From: Trichodesmium sp050015995
GTDB lineage: Bacteria; Cyanobacteriota; Cyanobacteriia; Cyanobacteriales; Microcoleaceae
Assembly (NCBI RefSeq): GCF_050015995.1
Contig: NZ_JBNHEP010000078.1
Location: 7,824-71,823, forward strand
Direction of reading: 5' to 3'
Length of the DNA: 64,000 nt
Program-made: the position numbers and the translations under genes
Shown: positions 9,247-18,848 of the stretch, piece after piece
Numbering within the stretch: position 1 is the stretch's first letter
How the letters are laid out: each line of letters starts with the position of its first letter
Notes under the pieces: model-generated
What the model was told of the DNA's origin: nothing
Seen by the model: the letters and a program-made list of their open reading frames with translations, nothing else
Databases searched by the model: none

Positions 9247-9545
9247 AATAGTTACCTCTTCTTACCGAATAATTAAGGTTTAAAGCCTCTCCTTTAAAGG
9301 AGAAACAAGCGGTCGTTTGCGTTTGCGTTTGCGTTTGCGAAGCTCCTGTGCAAGAGGCAGCTCCTCTGTTTCGCTGCGCGACATGAAAAGCGCAGCTCCT
9401 CCGTTTCAAAGCATTCCGCAGGAAAGGAGGCAAGAGGCAGCATGACCTAGGATGGGATGGCGAGGTTTCCTCGCCATATCCAATCTCCCCTTGAGAAGAA
9501 AAAATTTTCCTTGGAGTCAATCCTATCCGTTTTCAAGGAGAGGTA
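9247..9545. repeat. Long intergenic repeat element, copy A
   Basis: One end reads TTACCTCTTCTTACCGAATAA followed by AAGGTTTAAAGCCTCTCC; the other ends in AAGGAGAGGTAATTATTAA. The core is GC-rich for this genome with hexamer GCGTTT repeats (9315-9340). Related copies are at 31436-31741, 44645-44795 and 63811-63957. A minus-strand frame at 9245-9520 lies wholly inside this repeat and is not called a gene. The rest of 9056-9813 shows no gene; a small inverted repeat (AACTATCT... AGATAGTT) spans about 9107-9217. Confidence 0.7.
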
Positions 9546-9813
9546 ATTATTAATTATTAATTATTAATTGCTGAACATTCCCTAGTCAAGTTGTTTCCTG
9601 TCCCCTTTTCTATATTTCCTTTACTAAAAATCTCTTCATTCTTTAGCATCACAACTAAATTTACAGCAGATTCCAAGCAGATTCCAGATTAATGTTGTAC
9701 AACTGACGGGGTAAATATTTTTTGCTTGTTCCCCTACTCTCCTACTCCCCTACTCCCTAAAACCATCAATAAAGGAAATATTTTTCCCACTGTTACCTGT
9801 TGCCTGCTAGAAT

Positions 9814-11973
9814 TTAACTTTTCACTATTTGGCCAAAATCTGCCAACACCCTGGCATTATTGCGGAGTAGACCCAATAAATTCAACCGATTTTGTTTAAT
9901 TTTCGGATCGGGGTCCATTACTAATACACTTTCAGGGCCATCAAAAAAATTACTGACTGTAGGAGCTATTTTTGCCAAAGCATCTACTAACTGTTGATAA
10001 TTTCTGGTTTTTTGAGATATTTCTGTTTGAGGTACTAACTCAACCAAAGCATTATAAAAAGCTAATTCCGATTCACTTTTAAACAGTTTTGAATCTACAA
10101 TTTCTACAGGTTTAAGTTGAATTTTATCTAACTCACCTTGAGCAGCTAAACGAGTTGAACGGTTGACAGTTTCATAGATTTTCTCAAGCATACCATTTTG
10201 CCGAATATTTTGTAAGAAAACTGCCCGATTACGCACATCTAATAAATCTTTTAATCCCCTTTCCTTATATTCAGAATCATTATCTCCCAAAACCGCATTT
10301 ACCAGATCATAATCAATATTTTTTTCCTCTTGCAAAATGGTTCTAATTCGCTGCAAGAAAAAATCATATAACTGTGGTAATAACTCTGAGTTTGTTTCGG
10401 AATAAGTTTTGACAAAATCTCTAGCAATCTGTTCTAATAATTGATGTAAATTAAATGGTAAATTAGCGGACCAAGTAATATTAACTACCGCATTTGCCGC
10501 CCGACGTAAAGCAAAGGGGTCGCCAGAACCTGTCGGTAACATTCCTAATCCAAAAATACTTACCAAAGTATCAAGTTTATCTGCCAAACTTACAACTTGA
10601 CCGCTAATAGTTTCGGGTAAAATATCTCCTGCACCTCTAGGCAAATAATGTTCAAAAATTGCAGTCGCCACTGCTTCAGTTTCTCCACAGGCACGAGCAT
10701 ATTTTTCTCCCATTACTCCCTGTAATTCAGGAAATTCATAAACCATTTGAGTTACTAAATCAGCTTTACAAAGAAGAGCTGCTCTTTCTATATTTTTGCA
10801 TTCTGCTTTACTGAGTTGTAACTGTTCGGCAATTAATTTAGCTATATTAACAATACGTTTAACTTTTTCTCCCATTGAGCCTAACTTAGCTTGGAATGTA
10901 ACTTTTTCTAATTCAGGCAAATAACTTTCTAATGGTTTAGCTAAATCTGCTTTATAAAAAAATTGTCCGTCTGCTAATCTCGCTTTAATTACTCTTTCAT
11001 TTCCTGTAGCAATAATTTCTGATTTTTCTGGGTCGCCATTAGAAATAGTAATAAAATATGGCAACAACTCTATTTCTTTCGCAGTTTTTGGAGATTTTAA
11101 AACAGGAAAATAACGTTGATGTGTCACCATTACTATTGTTGTGACTTCCGCAGGTAAAATTAAAAATTCTTCGTCAAACTTTCCAACTACAGCTGTCGGC
11201 CATTCTACTAAATTTGTGACTTCTGCTAATAATTCTTCGGGAATTTCTGCTTTTCCTTTAACTTCTTTAGCTGCTCCTTGTATTTGTTGTTCAATTAGGC
11301 TTTTTCTTTGTCGAACGTCTACTTCAATGTAGGCTTTTCTCAACTCTTCTACATAATCTTTAGCTTGAGAAATTTCTATTGGTTTAGGATGTAAAACTCT
11401 ATGACCGTAAGAGAAGCGATCGCTTGTAATTTTATCCGAACCATTCTCTAAATTTATCGGCAATATTTCATCATCTAATAATACTACTAACCATCGGATC
11501 GGGCGGGGAAATTTAATATCTCCATCCGCCCAACGCATAAATCTTTTACCTTCTAATTTATTAATCCATTCTGGGATTAATTCTGTCAAAATTGCTGTTG
11601 TTTGTTGACCCTGAATTTTTTTATTGACGAAAACAAAATCACCTTTTTCGGTAGGACGTATTTCTAGGTCATTAAGTTCGACTCCTTGTTTTTTAGCAAA
11701 ACCTTCTGCTGCTTTAGTCGGTTTACGATCTTTAAAAGCTGCCTTTGCCGGAGGTCCTTTAATTTCTTCTTCTCGGTCTGGTTGTTTAATTGGTAAACCA
11801 TCAATAACCACTGCTAAACGTCTAGGTGTCGCATATACATTAACTGCATCATTTGTCAAGTATGCTTCTGTGAGGGTTGTGGGGATAAGTTCTTGCCACT
11901 GTTGTATGGCTTCAGAAACAAAAGTTGCAGGTAATTCTTCTGTACCAATTTCTAATAAAAATGTCACCATCAT
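9814..11973 (-). CDS. glyS: Glycine--tRNA ligase beta subunit
   Basis: 719 residues, the normal length of the beta chain of the bacterial alpha2-beta2 glycyl-tRNA synthetase, which charges tRNA-Gly in the cytoplasm. The start MMVTFLLEIGTEELPATFV is the family signature. PTEKGDFVFV, RWGDGD-like (MRWADGDIKFPRPIRWLV) and GDPFALRRAANAVV segments are also typical. The C-terminal 120 residues resemble the anticodon-binding region. The alpha subunit gene is not in the window, so glyQ and glyS are unlinked here. Either of the two consecutive ATG codons could be the start. Confidence 0.97.
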   Translation of the reverse strand: MMVTFLLEIGTEELPATFVSEAIQQWQELIPTTLTEAYLTNDAVNVYATPRRLAVVIDGLPIKQPDREEEIKGPPAKAAFKDRKPTKAAEGFAKKQGVELNDLEIRPTEKGDFVFVNKKIQGQQTTAILTELIPEWINKLEGKRFMRWADGDIKFPRPIRWLVVLLDDEILPINLENGSDKITSDRFSYGHRVLHPKPIEISQAKDYVEELRKAYIEVDVRQRKSLIEQQIQGAAKEVKGKAEIPEELLAEVTNLVEWPTAVVGKFDEEFLILPAEVTTIVMVTHQRYFPVLKSPKTAKEIELLPYFITISNGDPEKSEIIATGNERVIKARLADGQFFYKADLAKPLESYLPELEKVTFQAKLGSMGEKVKRIVNIAKLIAEQLQLSKAECKNIERAALLCKADLVTQMVYEFPELQGVMGEKYARACGETEAVATAIFEHYLPRGAGDILPETISGQVVSLADKLDTLVSIFGLGMLPTGSGDPFALRRAANAVVNITWSANLPFNLHQLLEQIARDFVKTYSETNSELLPQLYDFFLQRIRTILQEEKNIDYDLVNAVLGDNDSEYKERGLKDLLDVRNRAVFLQNIRQNGMLEKIYETVNRSTRLAAQGELDKIQLKPVEIVDSKLFKSESELAFYNALVELVPQTEISQKTRNYQQLVDALAKIAPTVSNFFDGPESVLVMDPDPKIKQNRLNLLGLLRNNARVLADFGQIVKS

Positions 11974-12868
11974 AAAAATATTGAGATATTTGAATATTCT
12001 CGACTAATTACAATAGTTTAGCAGAAAGTAAATTGCAAGTCCTCTCATCTACCTTTTGAATATGTTTGACAATTTTCAATAAAAATATTCTTTTTTTTAG
12101 AAAAACATTGGATAAAATTTAAACACTAGCAGAGATTAATATCTGCTATTTTTGATACTATAATTTGTTATTAACTATAAGTTAATTAGTATGTTATCTT
12201 AGATAGATACAGTCATAAATACTTACTTATTTCTCCTTCCAAGAAGGAAAGTATTTATCAAGTAACCAGGAAAATACCTAAAAAATCTTGTAGGTAGGAA
12301 ACTGAGTCTCACACTTGGCGCCCAAACAAATTGAAATACTGGAGTCTACTCATTTGTGGCTTTGACAACTAAAATACCTCACATTAATCTTGTTAAGTAG
12401 TACCATTAAAACAGGAAAATTTTCATTATCAATTATCTAATTAAAATTTTTCATGATGATTCTGACTACAGAAAAAATTATATTTTCTTCACGTTTTTTG
12501 AGATTAAATGCTCAAAATTTTAAAATTCCAATGGGAAAAATGAAGAAAAACATATTGAGTAAGTTCAGGATAACTCTCAACTACTCTTAAGCCCTTTCTT
12601 AGTAAAATCTCAGATAAAGGCTAGTCAAAATTAATCTAAGTTCTAAGTGTTCTCAATTACCTTAAAACTTAGTACGCTAAAATACAATGTAACTAAATTA
12701 CCTCAGTTTATCTTCAGGTCAAAGGCCATTAAACTTAAATTAACCCCTCATATTAAATTCAATTTTTTGAGAGAGATTCAATTTAAGTTAAACTCAAAAA
12801 CCTGGGCAACTCAAAAAAACTATAGAAAGCTTCGCATAAGTGAACTATCTATCAGAGGTATATTCGTC
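11974..12868. other. Divergent intergenic region with a nested hairpin
   Basis: It separates glyS (minus) from the ABC ATPase (plus), so promoters for both should lie here. A nested hairpin is visible: outer arms AAATACTT (12218-12225) and AAGTATTT (12249-12256), inner arms TCCTTC (12234-12239) and GAAGGA (12243-12248). It could be a leader or terminator structure; function is unknown. An open frame extends upstream of 12869 to 12647 but its residues do not look like the ABC family. Confidence 0.45.
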
Positions 12869-13693
12869 ATGTCCCCCAAACACTCTAGCTTACCAAAAGT
12901 CGCACCTATGACTACTTTCAATATGTACATGGCTGCTGCCACTAAAACAAAAAACCTAAATCTTTGTAATCCTAGAGATGTTGCTAGCTTAAGAACAGCA
13001 GCAATCACGTCTTGTGGGGTGACAATGACATACCAAACTGGACAACAGTCTTACCAGGTACTCAAGAATATTGACTTGACAGTACAGAAGGGTGATGTCC
13101 AACTTTTGATGGGACCGTCTGGTTCTGGTAAAACTACCTTGCTGTCAATCTTAGCAGGATTATTAACACCAACATCTGGCAGAGTGTGTCTCTTGGGACA
13201 AGAAATCACCAAAATGTCTAGACATCAATTGGCCAAATTTAGACTTCAGAATATCGGCTTTATCTTTCAGGGATTTAACTTGTTCCCAGCATTAACAGCA
13301 GCAGAAAATATAGAAGTAGCTCTGAATATGAAGGGTATTAAAGGTAAGGCAGCAAAACATGAAGCTCAGGTGCTTTTGGAACAGGTAGGGTTAGCTCCTC
13401 AAGCAAAACTACATCCACGGGATTTATCCGGTGGCCAAAAACAGAGAGTAGCGATCGCTCGTGCCCTGTCTGGAAACCCTAGGATAGTTATGGCCGATGA
13501 ACCAACAGCAGCCTTAGACTCTCATAGTGGCCATACAGTTATTGAGTTACTGCGTCGTCTAGCCAAAGAAGGTGGTTGCACTGTACTAATGGTAACTCAC
13601 GATCCTAGAATCGTTAGTTCTGCCGATAGAGTAGTTTATCTTGAAGATGGAGTTATACAAGAAAATAAACAGCTATCTGATAATTTCCTATAA
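12869..13693 (+). CDS. ABC transporter ATP-binding protein, DevA/MacB/LolD type (orphan)
   Basis: 274 residues from the ATG at 12869, chosen because AGAGGT lies 9 bases upstream. A longer frame from 12647 adds 74 residues unlike the family. The ATPase domain starts near residue 47. Motifs: Walker A GPSGSGKTTLL, Q-loop FIFQGFNLFPALTAAEN, signature LSGGQKQRVAIARAL, Walker B IVMADEPTAALD and H-loop VTHD. The FQ(G/S)FNL..LTA pattern is that of DevA/MacB/LolD exporters. In heterocyst formers DevA works with DevB and DevC to export glycolipids, but no membrane partner gene lies nearby. The first 45 residues, before the domain, are unusual. Transported substrate is unknown. Confidence 0.85.
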   Translation: MSPKHSSLPKVAPMTTFNMYMAAATKTKNLNLCNPRDVASLRTAAITSCGVTMTYQTGQQSYQVLKNIDLTVQKGDVQLLMGPSGSGKTTLLSILAGLLTPTSGRVCLLGQEITKMSRHQLAKFRLQNIGFIFQGFNLFPALTAAENIEVALNMKGIKGKAAKHEAQVLLEQVGLAPQAKLHPRDLSGGQKQRVAIARALSGNPRIVMADEPTAALDSHSGHTVIELLRRLAKEGGCTVLMVTHDPRIVSSADRVVYLEDGVIQENKQLSDNFL

Positions 13694-14454
13694 TTTTTTG
13701 TGAAATATTTAGATTTTCAATTTCCAGAACTTTCCAGGTATTCACCAGGGAATATATTTTTTTATTTTCCTTTGTTTTTACTTGTCTACTCCTAATATTT
13801 TTTCATTTAATTGTAAAGTTTGTTCCTCGATAACACCCTGGAAAAGAAGTTAAATTAGTATTAATAGATTGTTCAAGTTTAGTTACTAATGATATAGGCG
13901 TATTTAGGATAAAATTTATCTAAGTTCTAGGCAAATTTACCAAAATAGCCACCTATTTCTTCGTAACTAAACTCTTAATTGGCATCCCAGAAATACCAGA
14001 AATTTTCTGGTCTGGGATAATTGTGATGCAACCTGATAGTCTGTAAGTGCTTTGTAAACACCTACTAAGTATAACTCCTTATTTCCGCTAGGGGTATTAA
14101 AAAAATATGAAAAATAATTACTGCCTTCAATACTATAAGCAGCATTATTGAAAGATTACTTTAGGAGTTTAATTTTGATTGGATTGTTGTGGAAACCTTG
14201 ACCTAATTAATAACCAACTTTCTACAGCAAAAACAGCTATAAAAAACTAGATATTCCTGATAAAATTAAGTGCTAAATAGGAGGATAAAATAAATTCTAT
14301 AGTATTGATATAAGGTATCTTCAGGATTTATCAAATAAGATTACTATACAATCAATGTTTTGGATTTTCGGGAATAGCTGAACTGGGAATATAGAAGGGG
14401 TAAAATAAGGAAAAATTTTTTGTTTTTCTGCTTGTTAAGCTAATCAAGTAGTTA
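13694..14454. other. Intergenic, nothing recognised
   Basis: AT-rich spacer. A short inverted repeat, ATACCAGAAATTTTCTGGT near 13991-14009, is centred on AAATTT. No coding signal on either strand. Confidence 0.45.
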
Positions 14455-14592
14455 TATAGCAATCCGTGCATAGGTTGCGGGTAATCAAAAAGTAGATAAA
14501 AAAACCGAAACTTTCACCTGTTCCCTGTTCCCTGTTCCCTGTTCCCTAAAAGCGGTAAGATTTTTATACACAAATAAAATAGGATTGCTATA
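14455..14592. repeat. Inverted-repeat-bounded element, TATAGCAATC family, copy 1
   Basis: Perfect 11-bp terminal inverted repeat (TATAGCAATCC 14455-14465; GGATTGCTATA 14582-14592) around a 138-bp unit. The core carries four TTCCCTG-type heptamers (14518-14548). The element ends directly before the GTG start of the next gene. Copy 2 is at 23496-23657 with a different core. Confidence 0.75.
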
Positions 14593-14937
14593 GTGAAGTT
14601 TCTACGGTTTTTTCTTGTCATTTCTACTGTAATTATATATGTATTAACAATATACCCAGTAGCTACAAAGGGCATCAATTGGCCTGTTGTATATTTTGGA
14701 GATATACTTCATCTTGATTGGAGAAGTCAGTTTAACAGCGACTTTTTAATTCATCTTTTCTTGCTTGCAACCTGGATTTCTTGGCGAGAAGGATTTACTA
14801 TTAAAAGTTTTATATTTGGTTTTTTTAGTATTTTTATGGGAGGTATGTTTGGTTTTCCATATTTACTTTATGTAACATATAAAGCAAAAGGAGAACCTAA
14901 AGAGATCCTTCTTGGGGTCCATTGGAATAAAGCCTAA
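14593..14937 (+). CDS. Small membrane protein, DUF2834-like
   Basis: 114 residues with about three membrane segments: residues 3-23, 50-65 and 72-93. The order (first helix, a polar loop, then WREG, a helix, and a final segment ending in LLYVTYKAKGE) recalls DUF2834-type membrane proteins; the match is by eye and weak. The role is unknown. The start is GTG, immediately after the right end of an inverted-repeat element, so the native leader may have been replaced. No operon partner is obvious: the DUF433 gene follows after 74 bases. Confidence 0.55.
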   Translation: MKFLRFFLVISTVIIYVLTIYPVATKGINWPVVYFGDILHLDWRSQFNSDFLIHLFLLATWISWREGFTIKSFIFGFFSIFMGGMFGFPYLLYVTYKAKGEPKEILLGVHWNKA

Positions 14938-15011
14938 CTTGGCGAAAAGTAGTAACGGTTGATTTTGAGAAGCTACTTGTTCATCCAGGTTTGGGATAGA
15001 TAAATTTGATT

Positions 15012-15218
15012 ATGAATGATCGTAACATCATTACCATTGAATCAGATAACCGTGGAGGAAAGCCTTGTATTCGTCGAATGCGAATCACAGTTCACGACGT
15101 TCTGGGTTGGCTAGCATCCGGGATGTCCATTACTAAGATTATTGATGATTTTCCAGAACTGACAGAAGAAGATATTAAAGCTTGTTTAGAATTTGCCGCT
15201 GACCGTAATTATCGTTGA
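15012..15218 (+). CDS. DUF433 antitoxin-like protein
   Basis: 68 residues from the ATG at 15012; TTG at 15006 is also in frame. It carries the DUF433 pattern: GGKPCIRRMRITVHDVLGWLA, then ...GMSITKIIDDFPELTEEDIKACLEFA, a small winged-helix-like domain. These proteins are usually the antitoxin partner of a DUF5615 PIN-like toxin encoded immediately downstream, and that toxin is present here only as a frameshifted remnant (15240-15393). So the antitoxin is intact and orphaned. Confidence 0.85.
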   Translation: MNDRNIITIESDNRGGKPCIRRMRITVHDVLGWLASGMSITKIIDDFPELTEEDIKACLEFAADRNYR

Positions 15219-15239
15219 GTTGCTTTGGTGAGTTTTGTT

Positions 15240-15393
15240 TGAAACTATTATTCGATCAAAACTTGAGCCGGAAATTGGTTTCTCGTTTACTCGTTTAGCT
15301 GACATTTTTCCAGATGCTAGTCATGTTCAGTTTCATGGACTGGCAAACAAAACAGATATAGAAATATGGGATTTTGCAAGATTATATTATTAA
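15240..15393 (+). pseudogene. DUF5615 PIN-like toxin, frameshifted and truncated
   Basis: TTG at 15240 begins LKLLFDQNLSRKLVSRL, the standard start of DUF5615 toxins with its first catalytic Asp. An exact 8-bp tandem duplication CTCGTTTA (15282-15289, 15290-15297) then shifts the frame. The rest (ADIFPDASHVQFHGLANKTD, then IEIWDFARLYY) follows in another frame. The frame stops at 15391-15393, before the region holding the later acidic residues, so about half of the protein is missing. Partner of the DUF433 gene just upstream. Confidence 0.8.
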
Positions 15394-15410
15394 GTTAGGA
15401 GGAGAAAAGA

Positions 15411-15717
15411 ATAATCAAACTAAAACGAGATTCGGGGTTGGTTGATTTATTTCGTGTATATTAAGGTTGTCCTTGACGGCAACATAATAGGTAATATTAA
15501 AAATGGTGAAGAAAAAGAATTTGATATTCCAGAAGGAAATCACGACTTATTTCTTAAAATTGATTGGTGTCGTAGCAATGTTATTAGTTTGAAAAATAAT
15601 GGCAGTATTGTGGGTTTTGAATGTGGGAGTAACTTGAGAGGCTGGAAAGTTTTTCTAGTTATTATCTATATTATATTTCTTCCTAATAAGTACCTATGGT
15701 TAAAAAATAATCTGTAA
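15411..15717 (+). pseudogene. Small PEGA-like/membrane-anchored protein, frameshifted
   Basis: A strong ribosome binding site (AGGAGGAG, 15397-15404) precedes ATAATCAAACTAAAACGAGA, which reads I-K-L-K-R-D-S-G-L-V-D-L-F-R-V-Y and stops. Two bases later in frame the protein resumes as KVVLDGNIIGNIKNGEEKEF and DIPEGNHDLFLKIDWCRSN, with a hydrophobic C-terminus. This suggests a 2-bp insertion near 15459 and a start codon changed to ATA. The pattern (DGk.vG.i.nGe.k...vp.G.H.l..kidW..S) is a small family of unknown function. A TTG at 15442 could restart a 91-residue protein, so it may still be expressed. Confidence 0.55.
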
Positions 15718-15985
15718 TTTACCTGCCAACAAAAGAGCTGCACTCCCACTGCAAGTCCGCTAATATCTATTTTTGTCAGCGAGCTTAGTCGTTAGATAAA
15801 CTTCTGTACGCGAACAAACAAATATAAGAAGATTTATAATTTACTATCTTACTTAAATTTTGGTATATCTATTTTCCTTCTACATTCATAGCTCAATTCA
15901 ACAATGCCTAATTATTTTGTGATAGAGGTGAAACTATCCAGTTAAATATCACCCCTAAATTTTCTCAATTAAAACAAACCAACAT

Positions 15986-17191
15986 TCAATTCACAGCAAC
16001 CAACTTCATCTCCAAAATTTTATTAATAGTATCTTCAACAGCTTTATCTGGAGTTGAAGCACCAGAAGTCACACCTACAACTACCTCACCTTCAGGTAGC
16101 CAACCCTCCGATATTTTTACCTCACTTCCTAAAGGTTTATGTTCAATTCTATTCCCAGATAAAATCCTTTTAGAACCATCAATATGATAAGAAGGAATAT
16201 TATTTTCTATAGCCATTTCCTGTAAATGAGTCGTATTAGAAGAATTAAAACCTCCTATTACTACCATTAAATCTACCTTTTCATCAAATAAACCTGCCAT
16301 TGCATCTTGTCGCTCCTGAGTAGCATCACATATAGTATTAAAATTTTGATAATGCTCATTTAATTTATCCGGTCCATACTTTTTCATCATTGTCTTTTCA
16401 AACAACTTTCCTATTTCTTCAGTCTCAGTTTTCAGCATAGTTGTTTGATTAGCAATACCAACTTGTTCTAAATCCAAATCAGGGTCAAAACCTTCAGAAT
16501 ACGCACGCTTAAACTTAGCTAGAAATTCATCACGGTTGCCACCATTCAGAATATAATTACAAACATATTCTGCCTGTGACATATTCAAAACTATCAAATA
16601 TTTATCAGCAAAAGAGCTAGTGGCAATAGTTTCTGCATGACTATATTTGCCATGAATAATAGAAGTAAACTTTTTCTTTTTATGTTTTTCTACACTATTC
16701 CAAACTTTAGAAACCCAAGGGCAAGTAGTATCAACAATTTGGCAATTTTTTTCCTTTAAAATCTGCATTTCTTGAACACTTGCACCAAAAGCAGGTAAGA
16801 TTACTACATCATTATTACCAGCTACAGAGAAATCTTTTTTACCATCAATTACAGGGATAAATTTAATTTGCATATCCCTCATATCTTGATTCACAGATGG
16901 ATTATGAATTAGTTCGTAAGTAATCCAAATTTGTTGGTTAGGGAAATGTTGACGAGTTTCATAAGCCATTGCTACTGACCTTTCCACACCCCAACAAAAA
17001 CCAAAAGCTTTTGCAAGTTTGATGGTTACTTCACCTTTTTGTAGGGTATAGTTATTATCTCTAATTTTTTGGATTAGGTTACTTTGATAAACAGACTGCA
17101 TAACTGTGGCGACTTCTTCTGCATGACCAAATCCTTTACGGTTATAATTCTCAGATTTTTTTAGTGCTCTGGTAAAAGCTTTTGTATCCAT
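15986..17191 (-). CDS. ispH: 4-hydroxy-3-methylbut-2-enyl diphosphate reductase (IspH/LytB)
   Basis: 401 residues, the long form usual in cyanobacteria and plastids. It catalyses the last step of the MEP pathway, reducing HMBPP to IPP and DMAPP with an iron-sulfur cluster, in the cytoplasm. Cluster cysteines are in FGFCWGVERSV (Cys66), TTCPWVSKVW and CDATQERQDA. Other typical features are the IHGKYSHAET and GGFNSSNTTHL motifs. The start MDTKAFTRALKKSENYNRKG is the conserved cyanobacterial N-terminus. It is a single gene, bordered on its upstream side by a tandem repeat array. Confidence 0.97.
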   Translation of the reverse strand: MDTKAFTRALKKSENYNRKGFGHAEEVATVMQSVYQSNLIQKIRDNNYTLQKGEVTIKLAKAFGFCWGVERSVAMAYETRQHFPNQQIWITYELIHNPSVNQDMRDMQIKFIPVIDGKKDFSVAGNNDVVILPAFGASVQEMQILKEKNCQIVDTTCPWVSKVWNSVEKHKKKKFTSIIHGKYSHAETIATSSFADKYLIVLNMSQAEYVCNYILNGGNRDEFLAKFKRAYSEGFDPDLDLEQVGIANQTTMLKTETEEIGKLFEKTMMKKYGPDKLNEHYQNFNTICDATQERQDAMAGLFDEKVDLMVVIGGFNSSNTTHLQEMAIENNIPSYHIDGSKRILSGNRIEHKPLGSEVKISEGWLPEGEVVVGVTSGASTPDKAVEDTINKILEMKLVAVN

Positions 17192-17291
17192 GATGTTTTA
17201 TTATTAAACTTTGCTGAAATTTGTTTTATCTTACAATGTTTTTCAACAGAAAATTCAAGAAGTCTATACTGATGATAATATGGCAATAAAA

Positions 17292-17935
17292 GTTTAGATA
17301 GATCGGAAAATCTACAGGCAATTTTCTGGGAAAACCCTAGATATACTGTAGCGCTATAGTTTTGAGTCTCCATATATATATAGTATTTTTTCTACATCCC
17401 ATCTATAGCCAAAATTCCAGATATTGATTTATTGCGATAATTAGAGCCACAAAAGTCTAGCNNNNNNNNNNNNNNNNNNNNNNNNNNNNNNNNNNNNNNN
17501 NNNNNNNNNNNNNNNNNNNNNNNNNNNNNNNNNNNNNNNNNNNNNNNNNNNNNNNNNNNNNAAAACAGATGAGAAAATCTATCGCCAATTTTCTGGGAAA
17601 ACCCTAGATATACTGTTGCGCTATAGTTTTAACTCTCCATCCATATATATATAGTATTTTTTCTACATCTCATCTACAGCCAAAATTCCAGATATTGATT
17701 TATTGCGATAATTAGAGCCACAAAAGTCTAGCTAGATAAAACAGATGAGAAAATCTATCGCCAATTTTCTGGGAAAACCCTAGATATACTGTTGCGCTAT
17801 AGTTTTAACTCTCCATATATAGTATTTTTTCTAGCTATAGCCAAAATTCTCGAAATCTATTCTCATGGGAATAGGGTGATCAAACTCTAGATAGATGGGA
17901 CAATCTATAGCCAATTCGACTAGCAAATTCTAAAT
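17292..17935. repeat. Tandem array, about 176-bp unit, with assembly gap
   Basis: The unit contains 'caattttctgggaaaaccct', 'gcgctatagtttt' and 'ccagatattgatttattgcg'. Copies start near 17292, 17562 and 17738 (spacing 176), with a decayed copy near 17885 that runs to the end of the SGNH gene. A 100-N block (17462-17561) interrupts between 'gtctagc' and 'aaaacagatgag', which is five bases short of a continuous repeat, so the true copy number is unknown. Minus-strand frame 17161-17373 is a shadow of this array. Confidence 0.85.
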
Positions 17936-17966
17936 CTAGTGTTTCACTATAGTTTTGATAACTGAA

Positions 17967-18848
17967 TTACTCAGGTTCTTCCAGTCTAATTTTGCTATAC
18001 ATTTTGATTGCTGTACTCCAAACTTGATAACCTTTATCATTCAAGTGTAGGCCATCGGTACTCAATTCAGATCGGAGAAAACCTTGAGCATCTGTAAATA
18101 GTGGGTGAAGATTTAAAAAGAACGCCCCTTCACCATCAGCTAAAGCTTTCAGACTACGATTAATTTTTCTGATGCGACTGTTGGATAGTTGCACGAGGCG
18201 ATCGCGACCTTCCCAGGTAGCTGCCTCCCCACTATGGGGCAAAATAGATTGGACAACTATTTGACTCCCTGGATGAACAGCTCGTAATTGACGAATAATT
18301 CTTCTTTGATTTGCCAGAATTGTCCAATCGTCCACCCCATGTACCAAATCGTTAATCCCAATCATCACAAAAATTGTTTCTGGCCTGGTACTATCAAATA
18401 AATACAATCTCTTCAATAGACCGGCCGTTGTTTCTCCAGAAATTCCTTGATTTAACCAATTTCTATCCCAGGGAAGAAGTTTTGAGGGAAACCAAAGACT
18501 CAAAGAATCTCCTACTAAAACAGTTAGACGGTCAGGACGATTATTAGACGCAGCGATCGCCTCTCGCTGCAACTGTTCCACCCATTGTTCATAAGTCCAT
18601 TTATGGTTTCTCCCAATAGCCAGAAGTTCTGTTCGAGCTTCCCCAAATAGTGGGCTTGGTCTATTAGATTCAATACTGTTAGATGTAGTGGATGTAATTG
18701 TAGCACTTGCTTGAGGGTCTTCTGGCAACTTGTAATTAGTTACAATTAGCATGGCCACTGTCAATGACAGTAGCCCATTAGCAGCCAAAGAACACCAAAC
18801 CCATGTTGGAACATCTCTAGAGAAAGTAAACACCGTAGCTGAATTCAA
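17967..18848 (-). CDS. SGNH/GDSL-family hydrolase, membrane-anchored
   Basis: 293 residues. An N-terminal membrane segment (about residues 15-37) anchors an SGNH hydrolase domain. All four blocks are visible: VGDSLSLW (catalytic Ser), NQGISGETT (Gly), MIGINDL (Asn) and DGLHLNDKGY (Asp-His). Such enzymes cleave esters of lipids, sugars or cell-wall acyl groups; substrate is unknown. The domain is probably periplasmic. The start is TTG at 18848 or GTG at 18836; the region lacks an ATG before the membrane segment. A fragment of its first coding bases is duplicated at about 19246-19283. Confidence 0.85.
   Translation of the reverse strand: MNSATVFTFSRDVPTWVWCSLAANGLLSLTVAMLIVTNYKLPEDPQASATITSTTSNSIESNRPSPLFGEARTELLAIGRNHKWTYEQWVEQLQREAIAASNNRPDRLTVLVGDSLSLWFPSKLLPWDRNWLNQGISGETTAGLLKRLYLFDSTRPETIFVMIGINDLVHGVDDWTILANQRRIIRQLRAVHPGSQIVVQSILPHSGEAATWEGRDRLVQLSNSRIRKINRSLKALADGEGAFFLNLHPLFTDAQGFLRSELSTDGLHLNDKGYQVWSTAIKMYSKIRLEEPE

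Noticed and set aside
9245..9520. Plus/minus-strand frame encoding 91 residues
   Set aside because: Entirely inside the long intergenic repeat and composed of biased residues; no family pattern. 31473-31721 was dropped for the same reason.
12647..12868. N-terminal extension of the ABC ATPase
   Set aside because: The longer start lacks a ribosome binding site, while ATG 12869 has one; residues of the extension look like translated leader DNA.
12869..13693. Heterocyst devBCA operon
   Set aside because: Only the ATPase is present. No devB or devC is adjacent, so a heterocyst role cannot be claimed.
17292..17935. CRISPR-like array
   Set aside because: Whole units repeat with no unique spacers, and units are about 176 bp; this is a tandem array. 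The same holds for 27360-28205 and 41662-42170, and no cas genes are present.
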